A stretch of DNA of 64,000 bases from Diphasiastrum complanatum (taxonomy: Eukaryota; Streptophyta; Lycopodiopsida; Lycopodiales; Lycopodiaceae). Below the pieces are notes generated by a model. The model worked only from the letters and a program-made list of their open reading frames with translations. It searched no databases and was not told the DNA's origin. The stretch is from assembly GCA_029204225.1 (NCBI GenBank), contig MU832012.1, positions 1-64,000 of the forward strand, read 5' to 3'. The position numbers and the translations under genes were made by a program. Position 1 is the first letter of the stretch, and each line of letters begins with the position of its first letter. Below are positions 45,560 through 56,425 of this stretch, one piece after another.

Positions 45560-47330
45560 AAGTTTGGCAATTTTTAGTATAAAAATTGATAAAATTTTGA
45601 TGATTGCATGTCAAAAAGTAAGTACTAGGGTTTTTTTCTAGTGAAAAACCATTCTTATGTCACTTTATATGTGCTGGAACATAAGGCAATGAGTTACAGT
45701 GGTTTCAAAAATGAAATTCTATGCCCGGATGAAATTTCCATAAATTTTAGCTAAAAAGCAAAAAATTGCAATTCAGAAGACAAATTACGAAAATAGAAAA
45801 ATGATTTTGTAAGAAATCACTGCATGTCAGTATAACACATGCAAGATTGATCCAAAAGTCATGATGAATTAAACATACTGATAGTGAATTGCGGATCGAT
45901 GATGTAAATCAATTTTCACAGTTTCCAGTTTATATCAGGGAGAAGTAAAAAAATTCAATTACGTAAAATTTTAAAAATGAAAAGAAAATAAACTACTTTG
46001 ATGTTTTCAAAATTCATTAATTATTGATTGATTGTAATTGGCTTGAAAAAGTGAAATGGCCTTACTAAGTCTAATTTAGTCTAGATCTGATGTCATAGTT
46101 ATTTTCACTTAAGTTGGAGAGATTTTGGATCTATCAATTATAAAAAATAATTTCTTGTAATAGGCCATGTCCTTGTCGAATATGGGTTTCCAACCTTCAC
46201 CGTATTCGGAAAAAAAAAAAACTTGAGTTAGTTGACAATTGGCTAATAAAATGGAACAATTATTTCAGTCTTCACGGAATCCGAAAAGAAAAGAAAATTG
46301 AGAGCATAGGTCTATTTTTCTATGGCAAAGCATCTCCATGGTGGCATGATTTGTAGCCAAAACATGGAATGGTCTCCTAAAAGTGTTCGAAATATTGTTG
46401 TTGTGGTGGACGATTCAGATTATTATTAAAATTTATTAATTGCATAATGAGGACGAAGAGTTTGGACTCTTTATCTCCACAATTTATGAATTTATAAAAT
46501 AAGATCTTATTTGATTCAAATGGGCCCTTTGGCAGTCCATCCTAGATTTGCAAGCCGATTATCAGAATGAATGTAGATGAAATGTGTTTCAGACTTTTGC
46601 CGATGTTATTCAAATCACAAAAGCTTATGATTCCATAGTTGTGACATCTAGAAAGCAATTTCAAGCAAATCCATCACATCCAAACCTATGAAGTGGAAGA
46701 AATGAGTTCAAAAAAGGACTCGGTCTTATTTGGACATTGACGAAATCTTGCACATGACGGAAGAAACTTGTGGCTCAAGTTATTAAGATGTCAACTAATC
46801 AAAATATGAAACTGTAAATCAACTTAATTCTTTTAGTACTACTTTTTTTCTCAATTTGATTTATTTCATTTGAAGTGCACAATGAAAAATCAAGAAACAT
46901 GTATTCTAGTAGATAGTGGATCAACTCATACTTTTATTGATTTTTGTCTTGTGCAAAAAGTCACTGTAAAATCAAAGCCAACAAGCATAAATATAAGATA
47001 TGTCCAACTTCAAGAGCAGAGTTGGAGACTTGGAAAGTTAAAATACCCAACCTCCCAATAGTGATTCAAGATTATAGAGAATTAGTTAATTTTCATATTA
47101 TAGACTTAGCATGAATTAATATTATTACAGGCTACGAATGGTTGTTTAAGAAATCTCCTTATATAGATTTTGAAAAGCATGTACTCCATTTAAAGAGGGA
47201 GATAAAGTAGTTATAATTTTTGGAGACAAATATGTATATCCATCTAAGACGGTTTCAATGTCCAATGTAATGAAATTTTTTAATAATTCACAATATGAAG
47301 TTTATTTTTTGTTTGCAATGCCCATTTGGT
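45560..47330 (+). mobile_element. Ty3-gypsy family A relic (LTR end, gag, protease)
   Basis: An LTR-like end with AATTACGTAAAATTTTAAAA (about 45960-45980) is followed by a ~200-nt leader and then gag: NWLIKWNNYFSLHGIRKEKK, ESIGLFFYGKASPWWHD and, at 46600, FADVIQITKAYDSIVVTSRK. These match the - gag at 13.7-14.2 kb closely. Protease follows at 46870: MKNQETCILVDSGSTHTFID, then decayed 'TNGCLRNLLI'-like sequence. RT onward is absent. Numerous stops. Confidence 0.8.
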
Positions 47331-47406
47331 TTTTTTTTAATGTACCTAAATAGTTGTGAATCTTCTAAAAAAATTTACTCATTAGATCTAGATCACTAGG
47401 TTCGAT

Positions 47407-47607
47407 TTGAGCTATTGTGTGCATAAGCTACGTCAATCCATGCAAGATCCCAAGGTCTTTCATTGGAAATCGGCCAAGAGAGTCTTGAGGTATATATCTT
47501 CAGCACACGATTATGGATTACTCTACAAAAGTGAAGATCTATCTATACTTGGCTACTCAGACTCGGATTTAGCATGCCAAAGTTATGAGCCTATCACCGC
47601 TGGTTGA
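47407..47607 (+). mobile_element. Ty1-copia RNase H N-terminal fragment
   Basis: The frame has LRQSMQDPKVFHWKSAKRVL, RYISSAHDYGLLYKSED and LGYSDSDLACQSYEPITAG. This corresponds to the copia connection/RNase H start ('HWKAAKRILRYLKGTxDYGLxY ... GYxDADWAGxxxxRxSTxG'). It stands alone next to the gypsy relic. Confidence 0.85.
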
Positions 47608-48088
47608 CTACCAAGGCCACACACATCATCATTCTGTTTTCAGTTTCTCAAGCAAACCCAAATAAAAAAACAAATGAATTTCCTAAGTCAACATTGAAAT
47701 CGATTTCATATTTACAATGCACAGTTAAAAACAATATGAAATTTTCACTAATTTTCCTTGTTACATAGTCCCAATCCAAGCTACAACGAAAATGTTATAA
47801 GTGTTTAAAAGTTAGTTTTAGTGATTGAAATGGGAGGAAAAGCCACCTCACAGACTTAAAGGACGACACTCATTCAAATCCATTGAACTTAAAACTTGAA
47901 GAACGACACCCACCCAGTTCCCGTATAATATTAAGGAACACGGGCATGGCATAACTTACCTTTGTCTCTTCATTTTCTCAGTTTGCGCTCACGCCGAAAT
48001 CTTGAGATTCTAGTAAGTAAAAAAAAATTAAATCAGATTTCATGTTGAGCATCGCTTTGCTTGTGACTTTGGCTCACAATAACCTGCT
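47608..48088. other. No gene recognised
   Basis: AT-rich. Two similar 'GAACGACACCCA'/'GGACGACACTCA' words near 47870 and 47909 are the only visible structure. Confidence 0.3.
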
Positions 48089-48390
48089 ACCAGACTTATG
48101 TTGAGCATAAGTCGAGACTTGACCTATGCTCAGCATAGGTTTGCTCTCAACCTATGTTGAGCATGGGTCAAGAGCCGACCTATGTTGAGAGCATAAGAAG
48201 ACCTATGCTCAGCATAGGTCGGCTCTTGACCCATGCTCAAAAGCAAACTTATGCTGAGCATACGTCTTCTCCCGCAACATAAGTCAAAAGCACTTATCTT
48301 GACTTACGCTCGAGATGATGAGCATTGGTCTTCTCCCAACTTATGCTCAGCATAAGTCAAGAGCGGACCTATGCTGAGTATAAATTCGCT
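48089..48390. repeat. Array of nested palindromes (core TATGCTGAGCATA)
   Basis: About ten near-palindromic units with core ACYTATGYTSAGCATARGT occur within 300 bp (for example 48094-48112, 48122-48140, 48150-48168, 48200-48219, 48247-48264, 48339-48358). Two neighbouring units lie in opposite orientation to form a long perfect inverted repeat. 48157-48184 pairs with 48213-48240 (28 bp), extending to 33 bp with one mismatch and an 18-nt loop. The array overlaps the decayed end of the copia frame at 48304-48390. Confidence 0.85.
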
Positions 48391-49833
48391 CTGATCTTCA
48401 TGGAATATAACATCTCTACTTTCAATCATTTGAGAAGTAGAGAGCACAAAGACTCTATAAGCCTTTTTGGTGGATGAATATCCAACCATGATCCCTTTGC
48501 AAGAGCATGGATCATCCTTCTTCCTTGTTTCCAAGGTAATATGTGCAAAGCAAATAGTGCCAAATACTCTAAGGTGATCAACCTTAGGCTTCTTTTTGAA
48601 TAAGACCTCATATGGTGTCCTTTCTCCAAGAGCCAGATGTGGGAGCATAGCTATTGCAAAGATAATTTGCACAATTTATAGCCTCTCCCCAAAATTCTTT
48701 AGACAAAGATGCTTCAATCCCTATGGCTTTTGCACATTCACATAAGGATCTATTCTTCCTCTCGACCACTCCATTTTGAGATGGTGAGTAAGCACAACAG
48801 AACTCCCTCTTTATACCTTCTTGCTCACAACAGTCATGGAATTTGTTGGAGATATACTCTCCTCCTCCATCACACCTCAAAGCCTTGATCTTCAATGAGA
48901 ATTGCTTCTCAACATATGATTTGAATATAAGGAAGTGATCATACACCAAATATTTAGAAATAAGAATATATAGCCATGTATATCTTGTGAAATCATCAAT
49001 AAAAGTCACAAAGCAAGTGCTCCTCCCTTGCTTTGAGATGATGAGAAGTGCACATCCGAGTGTATCAACTCCAAAGGATGTGTGTTTTTGATGGACGATC
49101 TTTGATATGATTTCTTGTGTGATTTTGCAATAGCATAAGCCTCACATGGCTTGATCTCCTTGGAGAGATTCTTTTCTAAGCCAATAGCCTTGGCTTCTTT
49201 GCACATAGAAAGCATGAATTTGTAGTTGGGATATCCCAACCTCCTATGCCATAACTCCTCCTTGGAAAGCTGTATGCCTCCAAATCTTGATCCATGTGCA
49301 AGGATCTCATCATTTCTCTTGATACAAGTATCAATATTGAATTTCACATCAAGGCCACCATCAATAAGTTGGCCAACATTTACGAGGTTCTTTTTAAGAT
49401 TAGTCACAAAAAGAACCTTGTTGAGAGAAAGAACTATAGAAGATGAGGTCTTCAAGGGAATACTCCCTATGCCTTCAATATTGGTCATAGTCTTCTTAGC
49501 TCCTCCATAAGGCATAATAGATGTAAAGGATGCCTTGGAGCTACACATATGTGAAGATGCTCCACTATCAATGTACCAAGATCCATCCTTCTTGAAAGGT
49601 GTAGATGAAAAACTAGAGACCAAAAGAGATCCCTCTCCATCACTTGCAATAGAGTCTTCTTTCTCATTTGAAAGTTGGCTTGTTTGAATTGATTCTTCTT
49701 CTTGAAGCAATTTGTAGCATAGTGCCCCATTTGTTGCTTTCTCTCTCACTATAGGATCCAATAATGGTGTACTACCAACTCCTATGCAAGATCTTGCAAC
49801 AAAGTGTGAGATGGACCTCACTAGCTTTTCCAA
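48304..49833 (-). mobile_element. Ty1-copia element with gag and RT lost (PR-IN remains)
   Basis: From upstream the order is the end of a zinc knuckle (GHYATNCFKKKNQ, about 49730), protease WYIDSGASSHMCSSK, pre-integrase ELWHRRLGYPNYKF, and integrase with LIHSDVH, ALRCDGGGEYIS and NGVVERKNRSLCECAKAIG. The D-D-E residues are present across frameshifts at about 49008 and 48640. Past the integrase end (AYRVFVLSTSQMIESRDVIF) the frame runs into the palindrome array, and RT/RNase H are missing. The gag capsid is missing between leader and zinc knuckle. Confidence 0.88.
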
Positions 49834-50339
49834 TCTCTCTTGATCTAGATCAATCTCACATCAATTGATGAAGTATGGGCTAAGTTTGGGTCAAGCTATC
49901 TTTGGCACGTGTGAAACACTCCAAGAATCTACAAATCACTCAAAACAAGCCAATTTTATGAAAGAAAGTGGCTATGAACTCAAAATAATGACTAGATCTC
50001 AAGAAAATGAGATGGGCAAGCCTAGAATTGAGATTTTTGATCAAACAGGCATGATAGAGTCAAAAGTAAAAGTGTCCAACCAGGTTGGGTGCCCTACCCA
50101 CCTTGAATTAAATGGATTATAACTTTTGATTGGGAGATCCAATCTATGGGTTGTCCTTCACATGTGTCTAAGCAGGAAAATCCGTACAATATCAAAAATG
50201 ATTCAATCCTTATGATGATGAACCCTTTTGATCCAAATTTGCTTGAGATAGCATGGGAGATGCAAACTACTCTCTCTAGGTCTTGATTTTCATGAAATTT
50301 GTGAAACTTTGGATGAAACAAGCATCAAACACTTAGGTA

Positions 50340-50352
50340 GGCTCTGATACCA
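50340..50352 (-). promoter_or_regulatory. Primer-binding site of the 48.3-49.8-kb copia
   Basis: Reverse complement of TGGTATCAGAGCC. The preceding bases on the - strand (TGTGAAAATTCACA) end in CA as expected for the LTR end. The LTR itself (50353 upward) cannot be delimited because no second copy is visible. Confidence 0.8.
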
Positions 50353-50426
50353 TGTGAATTTTCACACATGTGGGAATGCTCTAATGTGTGTCCTCGGGTA
50401 GAAAGAGAAAGAAATACTAGCAAAAC

Positions 50427-51064
50427 TTGATTGCACTCAATATGACTCAAAAACTCACTCCTGGTGGTGCGCGTCTCTGTAATGAAATCAAACATCTCAC
50501 AATCGGTTACTTCTCTACTGATGGGAAGAGATCCTTGTTGCACTACAACGCTGCAAGGAACATAGATTTTGGAAATCATGATTTTTTTGCAGTGACAAAA
50601 AAACTAAAAAATCCGATGATTGGGGTTCTATGGCTTGTCCATATCAAAAGCCACAAGAACTTGTAAATAAACTAGTTGAAACGTTTTCTCATCCAGTTAC
50701 TGGTAGTGGCACTACTAGTGCATGTGTTGTCCAAAAAGGCAGACCTGTTGCGGCCGTAGAATTAGATGAGAGTTTAGCAAATTTTGTTAAGATGAGGTTA
50801 GCTGGTATATCAGTTTTGCCTGATGAGTTTCAAGAGGAGGGTAAGTTGGGCCCCTATGAAGACGGTATTGCTCCATTTGTTAAGGAGCCTCAACCACCTG
50901 CCAGTGGTATTGTTGGTGATGAAGGAGATCTGGCCGAGGTGGTTGAGCAAAGATATAATGTAACTGAAGAAGAAGTTATTCAGGATGGGACAACAACTCC
51001 AACAGATACAGGGGTTGGAAAGGTGGTTTCTCCAGATTCAAGTGATCAAGTTGAAAATTTTTGA
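50427..51064 (+). pseudogene. DNA N4/N6 methyltransferase-like relic
   Basis: Frame 50630-51064 reads ACPYQKPQELVNKLVETFSH, then TGSGTTSACVVQKGRPVAAV and ELDESLANFVKMRL. This matches the C-terminal SAM-binding half of the N4/N6 methylase fold ('QKPxELxxrlIxxFSxPGDxVLDxFxGSGTTxxAaxxxgRxxxavExdxxxxxxxxxRl'). About 8 residues containing the 'VLDxF' strand seem deleted, so it is probably dead. The other-frame segment 50427-50625 (IGYFSTDGKRSLLHYNAARN, DFFAVTKKLKNP) appears to be the preceding part, joined by a frameshift near 50620. Residues after the domain are acidic and Thr-rich. The catalytic (D/S)PP(Y/W) motif should lie further upstream but is cut off by the copia LTR. Bacterial-type methylases of this class are unusual in plant nuclei, so origin from a transposon, virus or horizontal transfer is possible. 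Confidence 0.6.
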
Positions 51065-52389
51065 CTCTTTGAGAAATTTTGACTATCTTATTAAAGACAT
51101 TCACAACAAAATATTATTTTTCAAAGAAATTTCTTTTATTCAAGAGATTATTGCATTTTTGTAAAAAAAATGCTCATTTTTTAGGTTGTTTTAATTATCA
51201 TTTATTGTTAAATTACAACATCTATTAGAAATTAAGCATAACTTTTTAAATTCTAGATTGTTTAGTTTACTTGATTGTTAAAATACCAGTATCAAATTAC
51301 AAACAAGTTATCAAATTTATATCAAAATAGTTTCTTGTTGATTTTTAAATATATATATATTATTTTTGAAATTTTACAAGCACTCACTTAATTTAACAAC
51401 TATTTTTCATAATAACAAATTGCACACAAATAATGTTTTTATTTTCTGAGCCATTTCAATGTAAATTTTTTTTAAAAAAATTGCAATACTCTGTCCAAAT
51501 TTTAAATATTTGAAAAATATAGCATCTTGCAAAATAACTAAATCATTTCTAAATTTAGGATTCGAAAATTATCTGAATTTTACAAAATCATAAGTTCTTT
51601 GAAAAAAAAAAGGGTCCTGCGCCATTTCTAGTTTCATAAGATTTCGTGTTTATTTCACTTAGGACGTTGGTGTGCTATGTTTGGAGACTACGAAAAATGT
51701 TCTAAAATAATGTTTTTAACTCAAAATAAAGTTCTCAAATGTGTCATAATACCTTTTCTATCTTATAATTTGAACTTCTCAACCTATTAAATATGTAATG
51801 TATTTCACAAAATTACGATTTAATATCTTAAAAGTGGATATTGTTTATGGTGATGATGGTTTGATACCTGAATTGCCATATAGACTAAACAGTTTGGTAC
51901 TTGCTAATATCACATAGACTATACAATTTGTTTTACATGAGAAAGTTGAATGGTTGTGAATGATTCACATGATATAGTGGCCCATGTTATGGCATCCAAG
52001 CCTTTTGTGGTAGTAGAAAACGAAATGCTAATTTTAATACGTGACTAGAAAAAAAAAAAGTTTCACATTGCTTTGTAAAACAAGCTATTTCATGGCATGA
52101 AATAACTAATGTAAATAGGCCTACTACTCAATGTGGGAACATGCTCCACACATGTGTGATTTACATATATACATGAAAATGTAAAATCATCAAACTAGAT
52201 TTTGCATTATTTTCACAAAAACAAAGTAGGAAAGAAAAAAAAGGCTAACTAATCATATGTAACTAGAAGGCTAGCCTTTTGTTGCTCTCAGGACCGTTGA
52301 AAATAGCAAAACCAAAAAAATATACATGCCCTCCTATTTATTGAAACATCTAGAGGTTTTGAACTACAAGACTCTAAAGGGGTTTATAT
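51065..52389. other. Very AT-rich spacer, no gene
   Basis: No open frame of note. An ACACATGTGTG palindrome is at 52152-52162, beside TGATTTACAT. The related TGTAAATCACATGTGTGA occurs inside the LTR near 17367-17384, suggesting an orphan LTR fragment. Confidence 0.4.
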
Positions 52390-52396
52390 AACTTGG

Positions 52397-52560
52397 ATGT
52401 GGATATTTTTAAGAATAGGATTTACCAACAATATGGGTGAATACAAAGTATTAATACTCAAATTACAAATGAATCTAGCTAGTGATAGAAAAATTTCTAC
52501 TATGAGAGTGAAAGGCGACTCACAACTAAATTTAAAATGGATGTACTACATAAAAAAAAT
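52397..52560 (+). mobile_element. Ty3-gypsy-type RNase H (RVT_3-like) fragment
   Basis: The frame has GFTNNMGEYKVLILKLQMNL and MRVKGDSQLNLKW. This matches the 'xATNNxAEYEALIxGLxxA ... vxGDSqLVxxQ' core of the extra, plant-type RNase H in some gypsy polyproteins. About 50 codons survive. Confidence 0.75.
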
Positions 52561-52640
52561 AAAGTGGTTTTTTCATGTAAAATGGATGCACATCCCATGA
52601 CCAAAAAATTTATAAAGCTTGAGCAAACATCTACAAAGAT

Positions 52641-53030
52641 CTAGACTAAATTATAAGCTTTTACATTCATTTCCACAAGAATAAAGGTAGCTATCTTGGT
52701 AAGGTGATCAACTATTACACCAAGAGCATCATTACCTTTCAATGTCTTGGAAAAACCAACTAAGAAATCCATTGAAATATTCTCCCACCTTTTAGACGGA
52801 ATTTCCAATGATAGCCATAGTCCTCCAACTTTTAAGTGATTAACTTTAGCCACGTGGCACTATTAAGACTTAGTATAAGATTCTATGAAAGGTTTCCTCT
52901 TTGGCAAGAAGAATCTCCTTATGTACCCAATCCAATGTTCTATGTATACTCTAGTGACCAACCCAAGATGCATCATGACATTTAAATAAGATCTTAGTTT
53001 GGATAATAGGGTCACTTGATCGACACACTT
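52641..53030 (-). mobile_element. Ty3-gypsy integrase fragment
   Basis: Near 52990 the - strand reads KCHDASWVGH then SIHRTLDWVHKEI (HHCC finger start). After stops and frameshifts it continues LSLEIPSKRWENISMDFLVG, FSKTLKGNDALGVIVDHLTK and IATFI at 52641-52853. This is 'PxxxWExISMDFVxGLPxTxxGxDxIxVIVDRLTKxAHFI' of chromovirus-like integrases. The first catalytic Asp (SMDF) and a second conserved Asp are present; the rest is missing. Confidence 0.85.
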
Positions 53031-53830
53031 TTCCAACACACAGTAACAATGCGTATAGCCAAGGGGGGGGGGGATCTTTTATTTTTTTAAATTGGTTATA
53101 ATCTGAACACCTTGCCATTTAGATCTTATTGTATTATGTGCCCCCGTTAGTACTTTTTGTCCAACAAGAATAAATATGGATCCTTCTCACACAGCCCCAT
53201 TAACGAAAGGTAGAGAGATCTATGAAAATCCTTGTGAAAGTGGAATCATTAATTTCACAAATATGACACTAACTATTTGTAGCTTAATTCTCAATTCTTA
53301 TGATATACCGAACTTCAAATTCAATTTCTTGCATCATCTCAACCCAAAATTGTAACAATATTCTTAGCTCTCACTCAATATCTAACTCACAAAGAATTCT
53401 TGGAGATACTTGAAAACAGCTTCTCGATTGGAACATATTTAATTACCTTGAATAATCTATGTTAAAAGGAAATGGACCACACAAAAATTATGATCATCCG
53501 AAGCAAGCATTTGAGAAAATATCTGATTTGATATCTCATACACAGTACACCTTCAGTTTATAATGCCAATTCATAGTGTACATATAGAGTTAGAGATACA
53601 CCAATAAACAAACAACATCGATGAATAGCATTCACACTGTAAGTTTACATGACTAATCAGATCATCTTCATTTGACTTCATTAGTACGATCATTTTGAAT
53701 AATTGAAATGCCCAAGAAGTGAAATTTGCCTCTTGGAAGATTAATTTTTGCTAGTGTCAAAAGTATCTAGTCCCAACAATCAACCAAAAACACCCAATAT
53801 CATGAAAACCCCACAATAGTCATGACAATA
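53031..53830. other. No gene recognised
   Basis: Contains a G-homopolymer (about 53060-53070). No reading frame of note. Confidence 0.35.
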
Positions 53831-53839
53831 CAAAATGAA

Positions 53840-55110
53840 TAGGAGAAACTACAAAGAATGTTCAGCAAAACATTGAGTGAGAACGTTGAAATCAACTTCT
53901 GACTTTTCAAGTTTTGGCAACAAATTAGAAAGAAAAACATATTCTTCCAAAGTATTTTGCACAAAAGAAGTGCCAAACTTTGAACAACCAATAAGAATAT
54001 CAAGTGCCCTAATGTCATGCTGAGATATGAATCTTTCAGGTAGAAAGAAATCTACAATAAGGCCTCATGGATACCAAGCCACAAACTTAGGCCACTGCAA
54101 GGCTCAAAGTCGAACATTGATCTAAAAAATTGTACGATAGTTGGAATGACATCACTAGCAGGCCTCACAATATGCATAGCATTTGTAGTGGAGAGAAAAC
54201 CTATATGTGAAAAAAGCTACTAGTGTAGTGTGCACACAAGGCACAAAAGTGCTCCAAAACAACAAGTTGTCCAACCCAAAAATCCCCATGTCAAGTAACA
54301 ACAAAAGGGATATCAGTAACATAACCTGCTTGAAAAGCATGACTAAAATATTCCTGAAAGAAATGAACAAAAAGAACGAGTTGGGAAAGTGGACCCTGTG
54401 AAATAGATCCTCGATATACAAATTGGCACTAGTAACATCCACTCGCAAAACAACCCAATAAAGCTGAAAATCCAAAAAGCTCTAGAGCATGAATGATAGC
54501 TTCACATCCTCCTAGTGTAGCAACACAAACAGGCATGAAGAAAGGTGAACATGAAAGGCTTGGTGTAATTGAAAACAAAATGTCCGAGAAACTAGTTTGT
54601 ATGAGGCCTCACCCACCTCAATCAAATGCACACCATCGGCCCACTTGTCCAAAGCTAATAAACGAGCAGCACCCAAGAAATGAGTAATAGGACAACTCCG
54701 CCTGCAAGTTATCAAAGAGCACACCTAGAATAGTAAATTAAAGGCTTCGGCAAAATTGTCCAGCGGAAAGAATTCACGAAAATGCTCACCATCCTTGAAG
54801 GATCAATAAGGAAGATATGAGGGCCAGAAGAAAAAAAAAAAGAAAGCCTAAATAATAAGTTGGAAATCATAACTGAGCAAGCTCAACTTTTTTTCACATT
54901 GGCATGCAAATGAAGTGATTCCATTGTGTAGACAGTAGCATAAAAGGGAATAGCAGGAACTGAAGGGACAAAGGCACAAGTCACATGAGAAGATTTCCCA
55001 GCTTGTCCAAGCAAAAGACATCGACATAAGTGACAATGTTGAATGGATAGGCACAACAAAGACCCAATCAAACTTGAACTCTCTTTCGCAACACGTGCAT
55101 AGCACCGAAG
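53840..55110 (-). pseudogene. Unidentified decayed coding region
   Basis: Several coding-like segments lie in order on the - strand but in different frames: SSHVTCAFVPSVPAIPFYAT (about 54960), SFKDGEHFREFFPLDNF (about 54780), ARLLALDKWADGVHLIEVGE (about 54640), VHFFQEYFSHAFQAGYVTDI (about 54340), MHIVRPASDVIPTIVQFFRS (about 54150), and ALDILIGCSKFGTSFVQNTL with LSNLLPKLEKSEVDFNVLTQ, ending at a stop near 53840. No domain is recognised. The pattern suggests an old host pseudogene or unfamiliar element with frameshifts or small introns. Confidence 0.35.
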
Positions 55111-56329
55111 GAAATGCCCTTCTTGTAGATTATATTAATCACCTAACATAAAATGCCAGATTCTAATACAAGTTTCATTACGACCTACATCACCATTCCT
55201 AGGAGAGAAAAATAAGCATGGCAAGATGGATTGGATACTAAACGAGATAAAGACAAGCACACAGCTCTAAAGCAAAGTACAAATGGAAGCAGATCATAAA
55301 GGCAAGGATGAGGGAAAGAAAATGTAGATGGAAAACAGCCAAAATATCAAGGGAACATACCCATTCCCAACGGGAGGTGAAAGTGGAGCGGGATGGCTAC
55401 TATAGGTAAGGCTAGTCGCTGACAACAAGTCGTGCATGCATGACATGCATTCTGAATAAAAGCAGAGTCTCTTGAAAATTTATAAGAAAGAAACGTCATA
55501 ACTAAGCAGAAGAAGCTTGTATCCAGCCAAAACGAAATAGTAATTCTACTGAAGAGAATGATGGCAGGAGAAAAGTTTACGGCTCTTTTACATTGAAATA
55601 TTCCACCAGATTCTGATAAGTTCTAGAAACACAAACAAATTACACTTAACGACTCAAACAGCCTGTTTATGTTATTCCAAAAAAGAAAACAAAGTGGGCA
55701 CTTGAAATGCAAGAATTACACAACATGAGCTAAGTCACCAGCTGCAAAAAATGATTTGAAAGAAATGATACCAAAATAGAGATGTGTAACATTAATATTA
55801 CGTTTTGGTTGCTTCACTTCTTGTTTGGTACTAATTACCATCCACTAACCCCGTTTGGCAGATGCTAGTGGACTGATATTTCACCAACTCACCAATCGGT
55901 TGTTTGCAACTTGGTATTTCCTATATTGCTCGAAAAGGCTGCAAATTGTTTCTATCTCTAAATGATATTTCCAGCAGCTACAAGCTCAAAGTAAAAATCT
56001 AGCAGCATGATCTAAAAAGAAATACAACATTGACGACGACTAATCATAAGAACTAACCTTAATTGCAATCGATAATGAAGTTTCATTATCTCATGTACTT
56101 TTCACAACCAATTATGCTTTTTGGCTTGTCACCTTCTAGCCACAATAGCTGAAAGTAATGCTATCAGTACAGGATCATAAAAGCTTAACTTATTTCACCT
56201 GCACAAATAGTAAACCAAAAAGAACAACCCATTTGCACCCTCCACAAAAATCCAACCTGTTCCTTCAAATGTGACATTTTACAGAGATGTAGCCATCACC
56301 AGAAAGCTAAGTGGAGCGAGGTTTCCGAT
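55111..56329. other. Spacer, no gene
   Basis: Nothing recognisable. The helicase duplication block begins at about 56330. Confidence 0.35.
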
Positions 56330-56425
56330 GGACTGTCAATGGGTTGGCAAATTATCTGCTACTTTCAGGGTACATCAGCATACGAGGACACGATGACAAT
56401 ATACAAAATAAGCATGAAGCCCAGG

